Below, in pieces: positions 8,465 to 16,355 of a DNA stretch of 64,000 bases. Position 1 is the stretch's first letter; every line of letters starts with the position of its first letter. This DNA comes from Streptomyces atratus (GTDB taxonomy: Bacteria; Actinomycetota; Actinomycetes; Streptomycetales; Streptomycetaceae). The DNA lies in assembly GCF_014648655.1 (NCBI RefSeq), contig NZ_BMRN01000015.1:111000-174999 (forward strand), read 5' to 3'. The position numbers and the translations under genes are program-made. The notes beneath the pieces were generated by a model. It saw nothing but the letters and a program-made list of their open reading frames with translations, did no database searches and was not told where the DNA came from.

Positions 8465-8818
8465 GTGTTCTTCGTCGACACCATGGAGACAGCGGGCCTC
8501 GGCAACCGCAGCTGTCCGGCGGGCGGGCAGCAGGCCGCCGTGGTCGTGGATCCGCCGCGCGACATCGACCGGGTCATCACCGCGGCCGCCCGGCGCGGTG
8601 TGCGGATCCCCCTGGCGGCGAAGACGCATCTGCACAACGACCACGTGACCGGTGGCCTGGAGCCGTCGCGCGTCACCGGAGCGCGGTTGGCGGCGGTGCC
8701 CGGGGCCTGGGACGGGCAGCGCCTGGCCGCGAGGGTGTCCACGGCCGCGTTGCAACGGGTCTTCGGTGCGGCACTGCTGGCCGTGGCCGTGTTCATGCTC
8801 GTCGACGCCGCGATGTGA
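8465..8818 (+). pseudogene. Deletion fusion: persulfide dioxygenase (MBL) N-terminus joined to TauE/SafE C-terminus
   Basis: An open 117-codon frame made of two unrelated pieces. Residues 1 to about 83 are the start of a metallo-beta-lactamase-fold persulfide dioxygenase (FFVDTMETAGLGNRS, VVDPPRDIDRVI, and the metal motif THLHNDHVTGG). From about residue 84 the sequence changes to the last transmembrane helix of a TauE/SafE sulfite exporter (STAALQRVFGAALLAVAVFMLVD). The rest of both genes, about 1 kb or more, is missing. GTG at 8465 has GGAGGGA 8 nt upstream and the operators are intact, so a short useless or toxic-free peptide may still be made. The original locus probably encoded sulfide/persulfide detoxification; the CstR-like regulator and rhodanese next door remain whole. 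Confidence 0.8.
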
Positions 8819-8859
8819 GCCGCGGCGCCACCCCCGGCCACCAGCCCCCGCCTTCTGGC

Positions 8860-9138
8860 TCAGGCCAGCGAGAGAAAGAGCTTCTCCAGCCGCGCCCGCA
8901 TCTGGTCGCGGTCCGCGGGCTCACTGCCGCCGTCGGCCATGCAGTGCTGCAGGCCCGTCGCGATGATCGCGAAACCGGCCCGGTCGAGCGCCCGGGAAAC
9001 GGCCGCCATCTGTGTGATGACGTCCTCGCAGTCCCGGCCCTCCTCGATCATCCTGATGATCCCGGCGAGCTGGCCCTGTGCGCGGCGAAGTCGGTTGAGG
9101 ACCGATTTCAGTTCGTCGGCCGCCATGTCGAGTTCCAC
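8860..9138 (-). CDS. CsoR-family regulator, CstR (persulfide-sensing) type
   Basis: 92 residues, the usual size for this all-helical DNA-binding family. The core reads LKSVLNRLRRAQGQLAGIIRMIEEGRDCEDVITQ and later IIATGLQHCMAD. The two thiols (in GRDCED and LQHC) are kept, but the position that is His in copper-binding CsoR (the H in the HLxxC motif) is Gly here. That is what one expects of CstR-type sensors that form disulfide or persulfide links rather than bind Cu(I). GTG at 9138 is preceded by AGGAGG and gives the normal N-terminus. A palindrome at 9154-9169 lies just in front, suggesting autoregulation together with the divergent rhodanese gene. Confidence 0.85.
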   Translation of the reverse strand: MELDMAADELKSVLNRLRRAQGQLAGIIRMIEEGRDCEDVITQMAAVSRALDRAGFAIIATGLQHCMADGGSEPADRDQMRARLEKLFLSLA

Positions 9139-9153
9139 AACATCCTCCTCCTG

Positions 9154-9169
9154 ATACCCCAAGGGGTAT
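9154..9169. promoter_or_regulatory. CsoR/CstR-type operator between regulator and rhodanese
   Basis: ATACCCC, AA, GGGGTAT: a 7-bp perfect inverted repeat 16 nt upstream of the regulator start at 9138 and 70 nt before the rhodanese start at 9239. Same half site as the two copies at 8404-8442. Confidence 0.75.
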
Positions 9170-9238
9170 TCTAACCTGAATGGGGAAGGAAGGGCCGAGT
9201 CCCTCCTCAGCCCCGGTGAACGAAAGGAAACACTGCTC

Positions 9239-9811
9239 GTGACCAGCCCCGTCTCCCTCTCCCCCGCCCAGGCCGCGGCCCGTCTCGCGGAGTTCACCGT
9301 CATCGATGTGCGGGCCCCCGGCGAGTACGCCTCCGGGCACGTTCCCGGTGCTCTGAACATCCCGCTGGACCGCCTCCACGAGGCCGTGCCCGCGCTGAAG
9401 TCCGCCGCGGCCCGCGGATCGCTTCTCGTGGTGTGTGCCTCCGGCGTCCGCTCCACCCGGGCCTGCGACATTCTCGCAGCGGCCGACATCGACGCCGTGA
9501 CCCTGTCCGGCGGCACCTCGGCCTGGGAGGGCGAGGGCCGCGATCTCGACCGTCCCGCCGGGGCCCGGGCAACCTGGCCGATGGAGCGTCAGGTCCGGCT
9601 CGCCGCCGGTTCGCTCGTGGTGGCCGGCCTGCTCGCCGGGGTGCGCTTCCCGGCCGCGCGCTGGATCTCCGCCGGCGTCGGCTCCGGGCTCGTCCTCTCC
9701 GCCGTGACCAACACGTGCGGCATGGCGGCGGCGCTGTCGAAGCTTCCGTACAACCGGGCCCCGCACTCGGGCGCGAACCTGGACGCGACGCTGGACGCCC
9801 TCCAGAGCTGA
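9239..9811 (+). CDS. Rhodanese-domain protein with C-terminal DUF2892 membrane segment (YgaP-like)
   Basis: 190 residues. Residues 5-100 form a rhodanese domain with VIDVRAPGEYASGHVPGALNIP and the active loop VCASGVRS holding the catalytic Cys. Residues about 115-185 carry two hydrophobic stretches (AAGSLVVAGLLAGV and WISAGVGSGLVLSAVTNTC) of the DUF2892 type, anchoring it in the membrane with the rhodanese domain on the cytoplasmic side, as in YgaP. It should transfer sulfane sulfur between persulfide carriers. The GTG at 9239 has AAAGGAAA upstream. It is divergent from the CstR-like regulator across a shared operator and is followed by a strong terminator. Confidence 0.88.
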   Translation: MTSPVSLSPAQAAARLAEFTVIDVRAPGEYASGHVPGALNIPLDRLHEAVPALKSAAARGSLLVVCASGVRSTRACDILAAADIDAVTLSGGTSAWEGEGRDLDRPAGARATWPMERQVRLAAGSLVVAGLLAGVRFPAARWISAGVGSGLVLSAVTNTCGMAAALSKLPYNRAPHSGANLDATLDALQS

Positions 9812-9860
9812 GCCGCCCCGTGCCAGGAGGAGCCGGCCGTACGGCAGGAGCCCTCCGCGG

Positions 9861-9902
9861 CGGGAGGAGCCGGTCACGCACCCGCGCGACCGGCTCCTCC
9901 CG
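9861..9902. terminator. Bidirectional 15-bp hairpin between rhodanese and peptidase genes
   Basis: CGGGAGGAGCCGGTC (9861-9875) and its perfect complement (9888-9902) with a 12-nt loop, between the convergent stops at 9811 and 9916. Confidence 0.8.
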
Positions 9903-9915
9903 CCCCGGGAACGGA

Positions 9916-11211
9916 TCAGACGTCTTCCCGGACCAGGGCGAGCAGGCGGTCCAGTACGCGCGGTCCTCCCGCACGCAGCCCGTCGTGCTCGAACTCGTTG
10001 GTCACCCAGGTACGCAGACCGCGGATCGACTCCGCTGTGCGCAACGCGTGCCCGGTGTCGACATACATGTCGTCGTGGTAGACGGCTGCGGCGACCGGCA
10101 CCTCGTTGGCGGCCAGCCGCTCGGTGTCGTACAGCGGCGCCCAGTCGGTACGGGAGGCCAGCAGCTCGGCCGTCTCGCGCAGCGGGCGCAGCGCCGGGTC
10201 CACCTCGAAGTGCCAGGGGTGGATGCTCTCACCCGTGAAGAGCACCGCTCCGTCGCCCTTGAGCGCCGTGGCCGCGTCGAACTGCGGGAATTCGGCACGG
10301 ACCCGCTCGGCGGCCCAGCCGGTGGGCTGTTCGCCCTGACCGTAGATCGCCTCGTGCATCAGCGCGTACAGCGGATGCCCGGCGAATGAGTTGGCCGTGC
10401 GCATCGCTTCCTGGAAGGTGTCGGAGAGTTCGGTGCCGAGCGGCGTACGGACGAAGGCGTTCTCCAGCAGATAGTGCAGCTGGTGACTGCCGTTGCCGCC
10501 GCCCAGCATGATGCCGAGGGACTGGAACCCCTCGGGTGTCAAACGGTGTCCCGCGCTTTCCGGGCGGTGCTCGGCGAGGTGAGCGGTGATCTCCCGGGCG
10601 CGCTCGACGTCCTGCGGGTAGCGGGCGTAGTGGGCGGCTACCTTGCGCTCGATCCGCGGGTAGGCGGCCCGGTAGACGTCGTCGGCGTGTGCGTCGAGCG
10701 AGGGCAGTCCACCGGTGATGAGGACGGCCTTGAGCCCTTCGGGGGCGGCCGAAAGATAGCGGACGGCGCAGAAGCCGCCGAAGGACTGGCCGAGTACCGT
10801 CCACGGTTCGCCGCCGGTCAGCTGCGGGCGGATCAGCTCGCAGTCGCGCACGATGTTGTCGGAGCGGAAGTGGGCGAGGTAGTCGGCCTGCTCGCGCGGG
10901 CCGCCGCGCAGCGGCAGGGTCTGCCGGTTGGCCGGGGTGGAGAGGCCGGTGCCGCGCTGGTCGAGGAGCAGCACACGGAACTCCTGCACGGCTCGCCCCA
11001 GCCATGCCTCCGTGCCGATGAAGCGCCTGGCGCCGAAGCCGGGGCCACCCTCCAGATAGACCAGCCAGGGCAGCTCCTCGCCGTCCTTGCCGCTCGCCAC
11101 GGCCTCCCTGCCGAAGACCTCGATCTGCTCACCGCCCGGATCGGTGTGGTCGAGCGGGACCGTGAAATAGCGGTCGGTGAAGACGATGCCGGGGTGCCGG
11201 TAGCTGTTCAC
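9916..11211 (-). CDS. Alpha/beta hydrolase, S33 prolyl aminopeptidase-type
   Basis: 431 residues of the alpha/beta hydrolase fold. The oxyanion-hole motif appears as LEGGPGFGARRF (HGGPG-like), the LLDQRGTGLS strand follows, and the nucleophile elbow is GQSFGGFC. A late Asp/His region (VAAAVYHDDMYVDTGHA) supplies the rest of the triad. The size, with a large cap domain between the nucleophile and the late Asp, fits proline iminopeptidases of family S33. The substrate may be N-terminal proline of peptides, but S33 also contains ester and amide hydrolases. GTG at 11211 was chosen because AGGAG precedes it by 6 nt. No signal peptide, so cytoplasmic. Confidence 0.85.
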   Translation of the reverse strand: MNSYRHPGIVFTDRYFTVPLDHTDPGGEQIEVFGREAVASGKDGEELPWLVYLEGGPGFGARRFIGTEAWLGRAVQEFRVLLLDQRGTGLSTPANRQTLPLRGGPREQADYLAHFRSDNIVRDCELIRPQLTGGEPWTVLGQSFGGFCAVRYLSAAPEGLKAVLITGGLPSLDAHADDVYRAAYPRIERKVAAHYARYPQDVERAREITAHLAEHRPESAGHRLTPEGFQSLGIMLGGGNGSHQLHYLLENAFVRTPLGTELSDTFQEAMRTANSFAGHPLYALMHEAIYGQGEQPTGWAAERVRAEFPQFDAATALKGDGAVLFTGESIHPWHFEVDPALRPLRETAELLASRTDWAPLYDTERLAANEVPVAAAVYHDDMYVDTGHALRTAESIRGLRTWVTNEFEHDGLRAGGPRVLDRLLALVREDV

Positions 11212-11305
11212 AAGGTGCTCCTGAATCAGATGTTCCACGGACAGTTCAGCACATGGCCGTGACACGGACAGTCGCGGCCCGTGTGCGGCACGCCCGGGGG
11301 CCTCC

Positions 11306-11311
11306 TACCGT
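11306..11311 (+). promoter_or_regulatory. -10-like hexamer just before the ABC ATPase start
   Basis: TACCGT ends 6 nt before the ATG at 11318 and there is no purine-rich ribosome binding site in between. This spacing is what a leaderless transcript, common in Streptomyces, would need. Confidence 0.35.
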
Positions 11312-11317
11312 GCAGAC

Positions 11318-12481
11318 ATGATCCGGTTCGAGCAGGTCAGCAAGGTCTATCCGGACGGTACGAGAGCGGTCGACGGTCTTTCCTTCGAGGTCGCCGAGGG
11401 GGAACTCGTCACCCTGGTCGGACCGTCCGGCTGCGGCAAGACCACCACGATGATGATGGTGAACCGGCTGATCGAGCCGTCGTCGGGCCGGATCCTGGTC
11501 AACGGCGAGGACATCTCCGGCGTCGATCCGGTGAAACTGCGCCGCCGGATCGGCTATGTCATCCAGCAGGTCGGTCTCTTCCCGCACCGCACGATCCTCG
11601 ACAACACCGCGACGGTCCCCTCGCTGGTCGGCTGGAAGCGGGCGAGGGCCCGCGAGCGGGCGGCCGAGCTGCTGGATCTGGTGGGCCTCGACCCGAAGAC
11701 GTACGGCTCCCGCTACCCCGCCCAGCTCTCCGGGGGGCAGCGTCAACGCGTGGGCGTGGCGAGGGCGTTGGCCGCCGACCCGCCGGTGCTGCTGATGGAC
11801 GAGCCGTTCGGCGCGGTCGACCCGGTGGTGCGTGAGCGGCTGCAGGACGAATTCCTGAGTCTTCAGGCGAGGGTCAGGAAGACGGTCCTGATGGTCACCC
11901 ATGACATCGAGGAAGCGGTCCGGATGGGTGACCGGATCGCGGTCTACGGGACAGGGCGCATCGAGCAGTTCGACAGCCCGGGGGCGGTGCTCGGGTCTCC
12001 CGCGACCTCGTATGTGGCACAGTTCGTGGGCGCCGACCGGGGTCTGAAGCGCCTTTCGGTCACCACGATCGAGCCGGACGATCTGGAGCAGCCGCCGGTC
12101 GCGCGGCTGGACGAGCCGGTGAGGTCGGCGGCGGCACGGCTGAGCAGTGCGGGTGCCCGCTGGGCGGTGGTGCTGAACGGCGAGGGCGACCTGCACGGCT
12201 GGGTGTCGGCGGACGCGCTGCGGATCGCCGGGGAACATGGCACGGTCGGCGAGCCGGCCCGCCGGATGGACGCCTGGGTGCCGGTCGGTGCACCACTGAA
12301 GCAGGCGTTCAGTGAGATGCTCCAGCACGACGCCGGGTGGGTCGCGGTGCTGGACGGGTCGCGGTTCCTCGGCGTGCTGACTCCGGCCAAACTCCACGAG
12401 GCGCTGCGCCGCTCGGTGGACGCCGATGCGCAGGGCGTGGGCCGGGACGAGGTGTGGTTCGACTCGGTGGCGGACGCGTAG
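11318..12481 (+). CDS. Glycine betaine/osmoprotectant ABC transporter ATP-binding protein (OpuCA/ProV type)
   Basis: 387 residues. Residues 1-240 are a full ABC ATPase: Walker A GPSGCGKTT, Q-loop VIQQVGLFPH, signature LSGGQRQRVGVARAL, Walker B VLLMDEPFGAVD and the switch His in MVTHDIEEA. Residues about 255-375 form a CBS-like regulatory domain (GDLHGWVSADALR, DGSRFLGVLTPAKLHEALR), a hallmark of OpuCA-type proteins that sense ionic strength. It stands alone here; the two permeases and the lipoprotein that match its type lie at 16356-18711 on the other strand and have no ATPase gene of their own, so they are its likely partners. Confidence 0.88.
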   Translation: MIRFEQVSKVYPDGTRAVDGLSFEVAEGELVTLVGPSGCGKTTTMMMVNRLIEPSSGRILVNGEDISGVDPVKLRRRIGYVIQQVGLFPHRTILDNTATVPSLVGWKRARARERAAELLDLVGLDPKTYGSRYPAQLSGGQRQRVGVARALAADPPVLLMDEPFGAVDPVVRERLQDEFLSLQARVRKTVLMVTHDIEEAVRMGDRIAVYGTGRIEQFDSPGAVLGSPATSYVAQFVGADRGLKRLSVTTIEPDDLEQPPVARLDEPVRSAAARLSSAGARWAVVLNGEGDLHGWVSADALRIAGEHGTVGEPARRMDAWVPVGAPLKQAFSEMLQHDAGWVAVLDGSRFLGVLTPAKLHEALRRSVDADAQGVGRDEVWFDSVADA

Positions 12482-12526
12482 GGCGCGCGCTGTGCGTCGC
12501 AGGCCACGCGCCGGTCAGGACTGGTC

Positions 12527-12802
12527 CTACCGTCCGCGCCGGTAGCTGCTGCCGTCCTTGGGGCGGACCAGCAGACCGGCGACGACCAGATAGCGGCGCA
12601 GCGCCGAGCAGTCCTCGTGCACCGTGAGCAGTGCCTCGTTGACCTCACGTTCGGTGTAGGTCCGGTCCCGCTCGAAGAGCGTCTCGCTGAGGTGGACCAG
12701 CAACTGCTCACGGCGTGCCGTCTTGCGGGGGATCGCCGCCAGACGGCCGTGCGAGAAGAGCGCCGCCACCTGGTGCGAACCGCTTGAATCGTTGTCAGGC
12801 AT
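12527..12802 (-). CDS. DUF2087 domain protein
   Basis: 91 residues. The core PRKTARREQLLVHLSE, FERDRTYTEREVNEAL and DCSALRRYLVVAGLLVR with the closing SSYRR is the DUF2087 pattern, a small winged-helix-like domain often found at the C-terminus of ArsR regulators or alone. The free-standing form is common in actinomycetes and has no established function. The ATG at 12802 gives the expected N-terminus but has no visible ribosome binding site. It converges with the ABC ATPase gene. Confidence 0.75.
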   Translation of the reverse strand: MPDNDSSGSHQVAALFSHGRLAAIPRKTARREQLLVHLSETLFERDRTYTEREVNEALLTVHEDCSALRRYLVVAGLLVRPKDGSSYRRGR

Positions 12803-13275
12803 GAGGGGGAGCGTCGCAGGCCGCCGGTCTGCGGGCAACGTGTTTTCGGCGCGCCCGCGGGCTGGATGGCGGACGGGGCCTGCCCGTCCCCGATCTGCCG
12901 GGCAGGACCTGAGACCGACCGGCAGATGGGAGTGGGAGAAGGAGCGGTTTGCGATGCGTGGTTCATGGCAGAGCTTGCTGACCCGGCCGGCGCCCGGGTT
13001 GAGGTCGGTGAGAGCGAGCGCTTCAAAGCGCATCGGGTACCACTGGCGGTACGCCCGGATGCCTTCTCGCAGTCGGCGGTACGAGGCGGTGGTGCCGAAC
13101 TGCTCCACCCACGGGTGCTCGTCCGGTGGGACGGCCTGGTGGGTGAGCCGGCCGCCGATTCGGACACGACTTCTTCCCGGCGCAAGGGCACCTCGTCCGC
13201 GCGCCAACCGCACCCGTACGGTGTGATCGACCATCCAATGGTGATCACTCACCTCTGTGCAAAAGGCGGTTCCGC
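12803..13275. other. 473-nt stretch with no recognised gene
   Basis: Several frames stay open on both strands because of the high G+C, but none gave a family I could name and none has a good ribosome binding site. It holds a near-perfect inverted repeat at 13224-13247 close to the downstream esterase. Confidence 0.5.
13224..13247. promoter_or_regulatory. Inverted repeat upstream of the CE7 esterase
   Basis: TGATCGACCAT (13224-13234), CCA, ATGGTGATCA (13238-13247): the arms pair except for one extra G. It lies 29 nt before the ATG at 13276, a good operator position. Confidence 0.4.
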
Positions 13276-14250
13276 ATGTCCCTGTTCGATCTGCCCCTCG
13301 ATGAACTGCGTGACTATCGCAGCCGTTCGGTGGAGCCGGAGGACTTCGACGCGTTCTGGTCCGAGACCCTCGACGAGGCCAGGTCCCACGACCTCGACGC
13401 CCGGTTCGAGCTGCGTACGGGCACCGGGCTGACGACCGTCGACGTGTACGACGTGACGTTCGCCGGCTTCGGCGGTCACCCGGTCAAGGGCTGGTTCGTT
13501 CTCCCGGCGGGCACCACCGAACCGCTGCCGGTGGTCGTGGAGTTCATCGGCTACGGCGGCGGGCGGGGCCTGGCCCACACCCATCTGCTCTGGGCGTCGG
13601 CCGGTTTCGCCCACTTCGTGATGGACACCCGGGGCCAGGGCAGCGGCTGGCTCGTCGGCGACACCCCCGACCCGGTGGGCAGCGCGCCCTCGTACCCCGG
13701 TTTCATGACCCGGGGCATCGAGGACCCGCACGCGTTCTACTACCGGCGCGTGTTCACCGACGCGGTACGTGCGGTGGAGGCGGCGCGCTCGCATCCGCTG
13801 ACCGATGCGGCGCGCACCGCGGCCATCGGTGTGAGTCAGGGCGGCGGCATCACGCTCGCCGTCGGCGGGCTGATACCCGACCTCACGGCGATCGCGCCGG
13901 ACGTCCCGTTCCTGTGCGACTTCCCCCGCGCGCTGACCGTCACCGACCGCAACCCGTACCGCGAGGTGGGCAGCTACCTCAAGACGCACCGGGGCCGGGC
14001 CGAACAGGCGAGGGCCACTCTGTCCTACTTCGACGGGGTGCACTTCGCCGCACGCGGGCGTGCACCGGCACTGTTCTCGACGGCTCTGGAGGACATGACC
14101 TGCCCGCCCTCGACCGTCTTCGCCGCCTTCAACGCGTACGCCCACCAGGACAAGGCCATCGAGGTGTACGACTTCAACGATCACGAGGGCGGTGGGCCGT
14201 TCCAGGAGGCCGCGCAGCTGGGCTGGCTGCCCGGGAAGCTGAAGGCGTGA
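13276..14250 (+). CDS. Acetyl xylan esterase / cephalosporin-C deacetylase family (CE7)
   Basis: 324 residues, the normal length of this hexamer-forming family. It starts with the diagnostic MSLFDLPLDELRDYR and EDFDAFWSETLDEAR. The oxyanion strand is VVEFIGYGGGRG, followed by the family motif RGQGSGW; the nucleophile is in GVSQGGGITLA, the acid is likely in the region around VYDFNDHEGGG, and the His is the one in NDHEGG. It removes acetyl groups from sugars such as xylo-oligosaccharides and also from cephalosporins. There is no signal peptide, so it acts on imported substrates. AAAGGCGG precedes the ATG. Confidence 0.92.
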   Translation: MSLFDLPLDELRDYRSRSVEPEDFDAFWSETLDEARSHDLDARFELRTGTGLTTVDVYDVTFAGFGGHPVKGWFVLPAGTTEPLPVVVEFIGYGGGRGLAHTHLLWASAGFAHFVMDTRGQGSGWLVGDTPDPVGSAPSYPGFMTRGIEDPHAFYYRRVFTDAVRAVEAARSHPLTDAARTAAIGVSQGGGITLAVGGLIPDLTAIAPDVPFLCDFPRALTVTDRNPYREVGSYLKTHRGRAEQARATLSYFDGVHFAARGRAPALFSTALEDMTCPPSTVFAAFNAYAHQDKAIEVYDFNDHEGGGPFQEAAQLGWLPGKLKA

Positions 14251-14676
14251 TCCGAGGAGCGGCCCCGGTGCAGCGCCGCGTCAATGCGTTGCGGGGTCGG
14301 TGAGCCAGTCTGATCAAACGAAACTGCCTGGGCGTCCGGGCCACCGCCATCGGGTCGGCACGCTTTCGTGTGCCCCGCACGGCCCTCCCTCCCCGGGGCC
14401 GACGGCGCCCATGTCCGAGCCCGAGAACGGGCCTGCGTTAATCGCTGGTGTGCGGCCCGGTGACCCTTGTAGGTTGGCAGCGCGACCGCGCCTCCGATGC
14501 GCTCGGCTGCGGCTACTTCCTTATGACAACCAAGTGATGCCGCCGCCCCTTTGATCTCGGCAGGCGCGGGCGTCTTCGCCCCGTCGGATCTTTTGGCCGG
14601 GGCCCGTCCAATCCATTGAATCCGGGGGGATTCGCTGCCTCGTCACACCCCGCGCGTCTCCAAGATCTGGCCCGAG
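14251..14676. other. 426-nt leader region before the TROVE gene
   Basis: No protein gene recognised. In bacteria Ro60/TROVE genes are often next to a Y RNA gene, so this is the place to look for one. I see no clear tRNA-like module, but several G+C-rich complementary stretches occur between 14440 and 14640. Confidence 0.35.
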
Positions 14677-16278
14677 ATGCTCGTGGCCCCGCACGTCTCG
14701 GCGGCCGCCCGCTCCCTGCCCCCACCACGGCTCCATCACGGGCCCGCCAGGCCGGACTTGCGCACCTACGAGGGCGGCCCGGCCTTCGTCCGGGAGCCCC
14801 GCGAGGAGCTCTTCCTCCTTGCGGTCGGCAACTTCGTCTCCCAGCGGACCTTTTACGAGAGCGGTGAAGAGCGGGACGACCGGTACGCCCGGCTCGTCGG
14901 TGAACTCGCTGTGCAGGACCCCGTGTGGACGGCCGGCCTGCTGCGCTGGCTTCGCAGCGAGGGCAACATGCGCACGGCGTCCCTGGTGGGCGCCGCCGCG
15001 TACGTGCGGGCCCGGCTCGAGGCCGGGGAGTCCGCAGGCCCGTCCAACCGGTCCGTGATCGACTCGGTGCTCCGGCGCGCCGACGAGCCCGGCGAGCTGC
15101 TCGCCCACTGGATCTCGGTGTACGGGCGAAACGTGCCGCAGCCCGTGAAGCGGGGCATCGCCGACGGCGTACGCCGGCTGTACACGTCCCGGTCCCTGCT
15201 CAAGTACGACACCGTGTCCAAGGGCTTCCGCTTCGGCGACGTGCTCAACCTGGTGCACGCCTCCCCCGACCCGGACAAGCCCTGGCAGGGCGCGCTCTTC
15301 CGGTACGCCCTGGACCGCCGCCACCACCCGGAGCAGGCGGTTCCGCCGGCCTCCGACCACCTGCTGACTGCTCATCGGGCGTTGATGGAGTCGGCTGCGG
15401 ACGAGCGGCGGGCGGTGGTGACCGGGCCGGGCGGCCCCGAGCGGCTGGCCGCGGCGGGCATGACGTGGGAGGCCCTGGCGGGCTGGCTCCACGGACCGAT
15501 GGACGCCGCCGTCTGGGAAGCCGCGATCCCCACGATGGCGCCGATGGCGCTCATGCGGAATCTGCGGAACTTCGACGAGGCGGGGGTCTCGGACGAAGTC
15601 GCGGCCCGGGTCGCCGCACGGCTCTCGGACGCCTCCGAGGTCGCCCGGTCCCGGCAGTTCCCCTTCCGCTACCTGGCCGCCCACCAGCACGCGCCGTCGC
15701 AGCGCTGGGCGGTCGCGCTGGAACGGGCGCTGGGCCACTCCCTGGCCAACGTACCGCCCCTGCCCGGCCGGACTCTGATCCTGGTGGACCGGTCGGACTC
15801 CATGTTCTGGGACACCGTCTCCGAGCGGTCCGAGCTGACTCGGGCGGACGCGGCGGCCGTGTTCGGCACCGCGCTGGCCATGCGTGCCGAGCAGGCGGAT
15901 CTGGTGGAGTTCGGCTGGGGCAGCGCAGAGGTGCCGTTCGAGCCGGGCGAGCCGGTGCTCGAGGTGCTGAAACGATTCCGTAGCCTCGGAGGCACCTACA
16001 CCACGAAGGCGGTACGGAAGCATTACCAGGAGCACGACCGGGTCCTGATCGTCACCGACGAGCAGGCCGCCTCCTACGACCCAGGCGGGCCGGCCGAACC
16101 GGTCCCCGCCGACATTCCGGTCTACACGTGGAACCTTGCGGGGTACCGGCCCGCCCACGGCCCCACGGGCCCCCACCGGCACACCTTCGGCGGCCTCACG
16201 GACGCCGCGTTCCGGATGGTCGGCCTCATCGAGGCCGGCCGCGAGGCCGCTTGGCCGTGGACCGCTGAGCCGGCCTGA
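14677..16278 (+). CDS. TROVE-domain (Ro60/Rsr-type) RNA-binding protein with vWA domain
   Basis: 533 residues. The TROVE module spans about 30-340: RTYEGGPAFVREPREELFLLAV, FYESGEERDDRYARLV, LLRWLRSEGNMRTASLVGAAAY, HWISVYGRNVPQPVKRGIADG, TVSKGFRFGDVLNLVH and MALMRNLRNFDEAGVS. A von Willebrand A domain follows, with the MIDAS motif DRSDSM near residue 370 and a later Asp in IVTDEQ. Bacterial Ro60 proteins form rings that bind Y RNA and work with PNPase or other nucleases in RNA quality control and rRNA handling under stress. ATG at 14677 is the first start in an open frame after a stop near 14618; the ribosome binding site is weak. Confidence 0.9.
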   Translation: MLVAPHVSAAARSLPPPRLHHGPARPDLRTYEGGPAFVREPREELFLLAVGNFVSQRTFYESGEERDDRYARLVGELAVQDPVWTAGLLRWLRSEGNMRTASLVGAAAYVRARLEAGESAGPSNRSVIDSVLRRADEPGELLAHWISVYGRNVPQPVKRGIADGVRRLYTSRSLLKYDTVSKGFRFGDVLNLVHASPDPDKPWQGALFRYALDRRHHPEQAVPPASDHLLTAHRALMESAADERRAVVTGPGGPERLAAAGMTWEALAGWLHGPMDAAVWEAAIPTMAPMALMRNLRNFDEAGVSDEVAARVAARLSDASEVARSRQFPFRYLAAHQHAPSQRWAVALERALGHSLANVPPLPGRTLILVDRSDSMFWDTVSERSELTRADAAAVFGTALAMRAEQADLVEFGWGSAEVPFEPGEPVLEVLKRFRSLGGTYTTKAVRKHYQEHDRVLIVTDEQAASYDPGGPAEPVPADIPVYTWNLAGYRPAHGPTGPHRHTFGGLTDAAFRMVGLIEAGREAAWPWTAEPA

Positions 16279-16355
16279 TCCCAGGACACGGCTGAGGAGA
16301 CCGCTGAGGATCTCGAAGCAGCACCCGACTTGCGCCGATTCAGCCCGCTTTGCAT

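Noticed and set aside
8860..9138. Copper-responsive CsoR
   Set aside because: The copper-ligand His is Gly and the neighbours are sulfur-transfer genes, not a copper ATPase or chaperone.
12803..13275. Possible gene on either strand between DUF2087 and the esterase
   Set aside because: Open frames exist but no family pattern, no ribosome binding site and no consistent codon bias could be supported.
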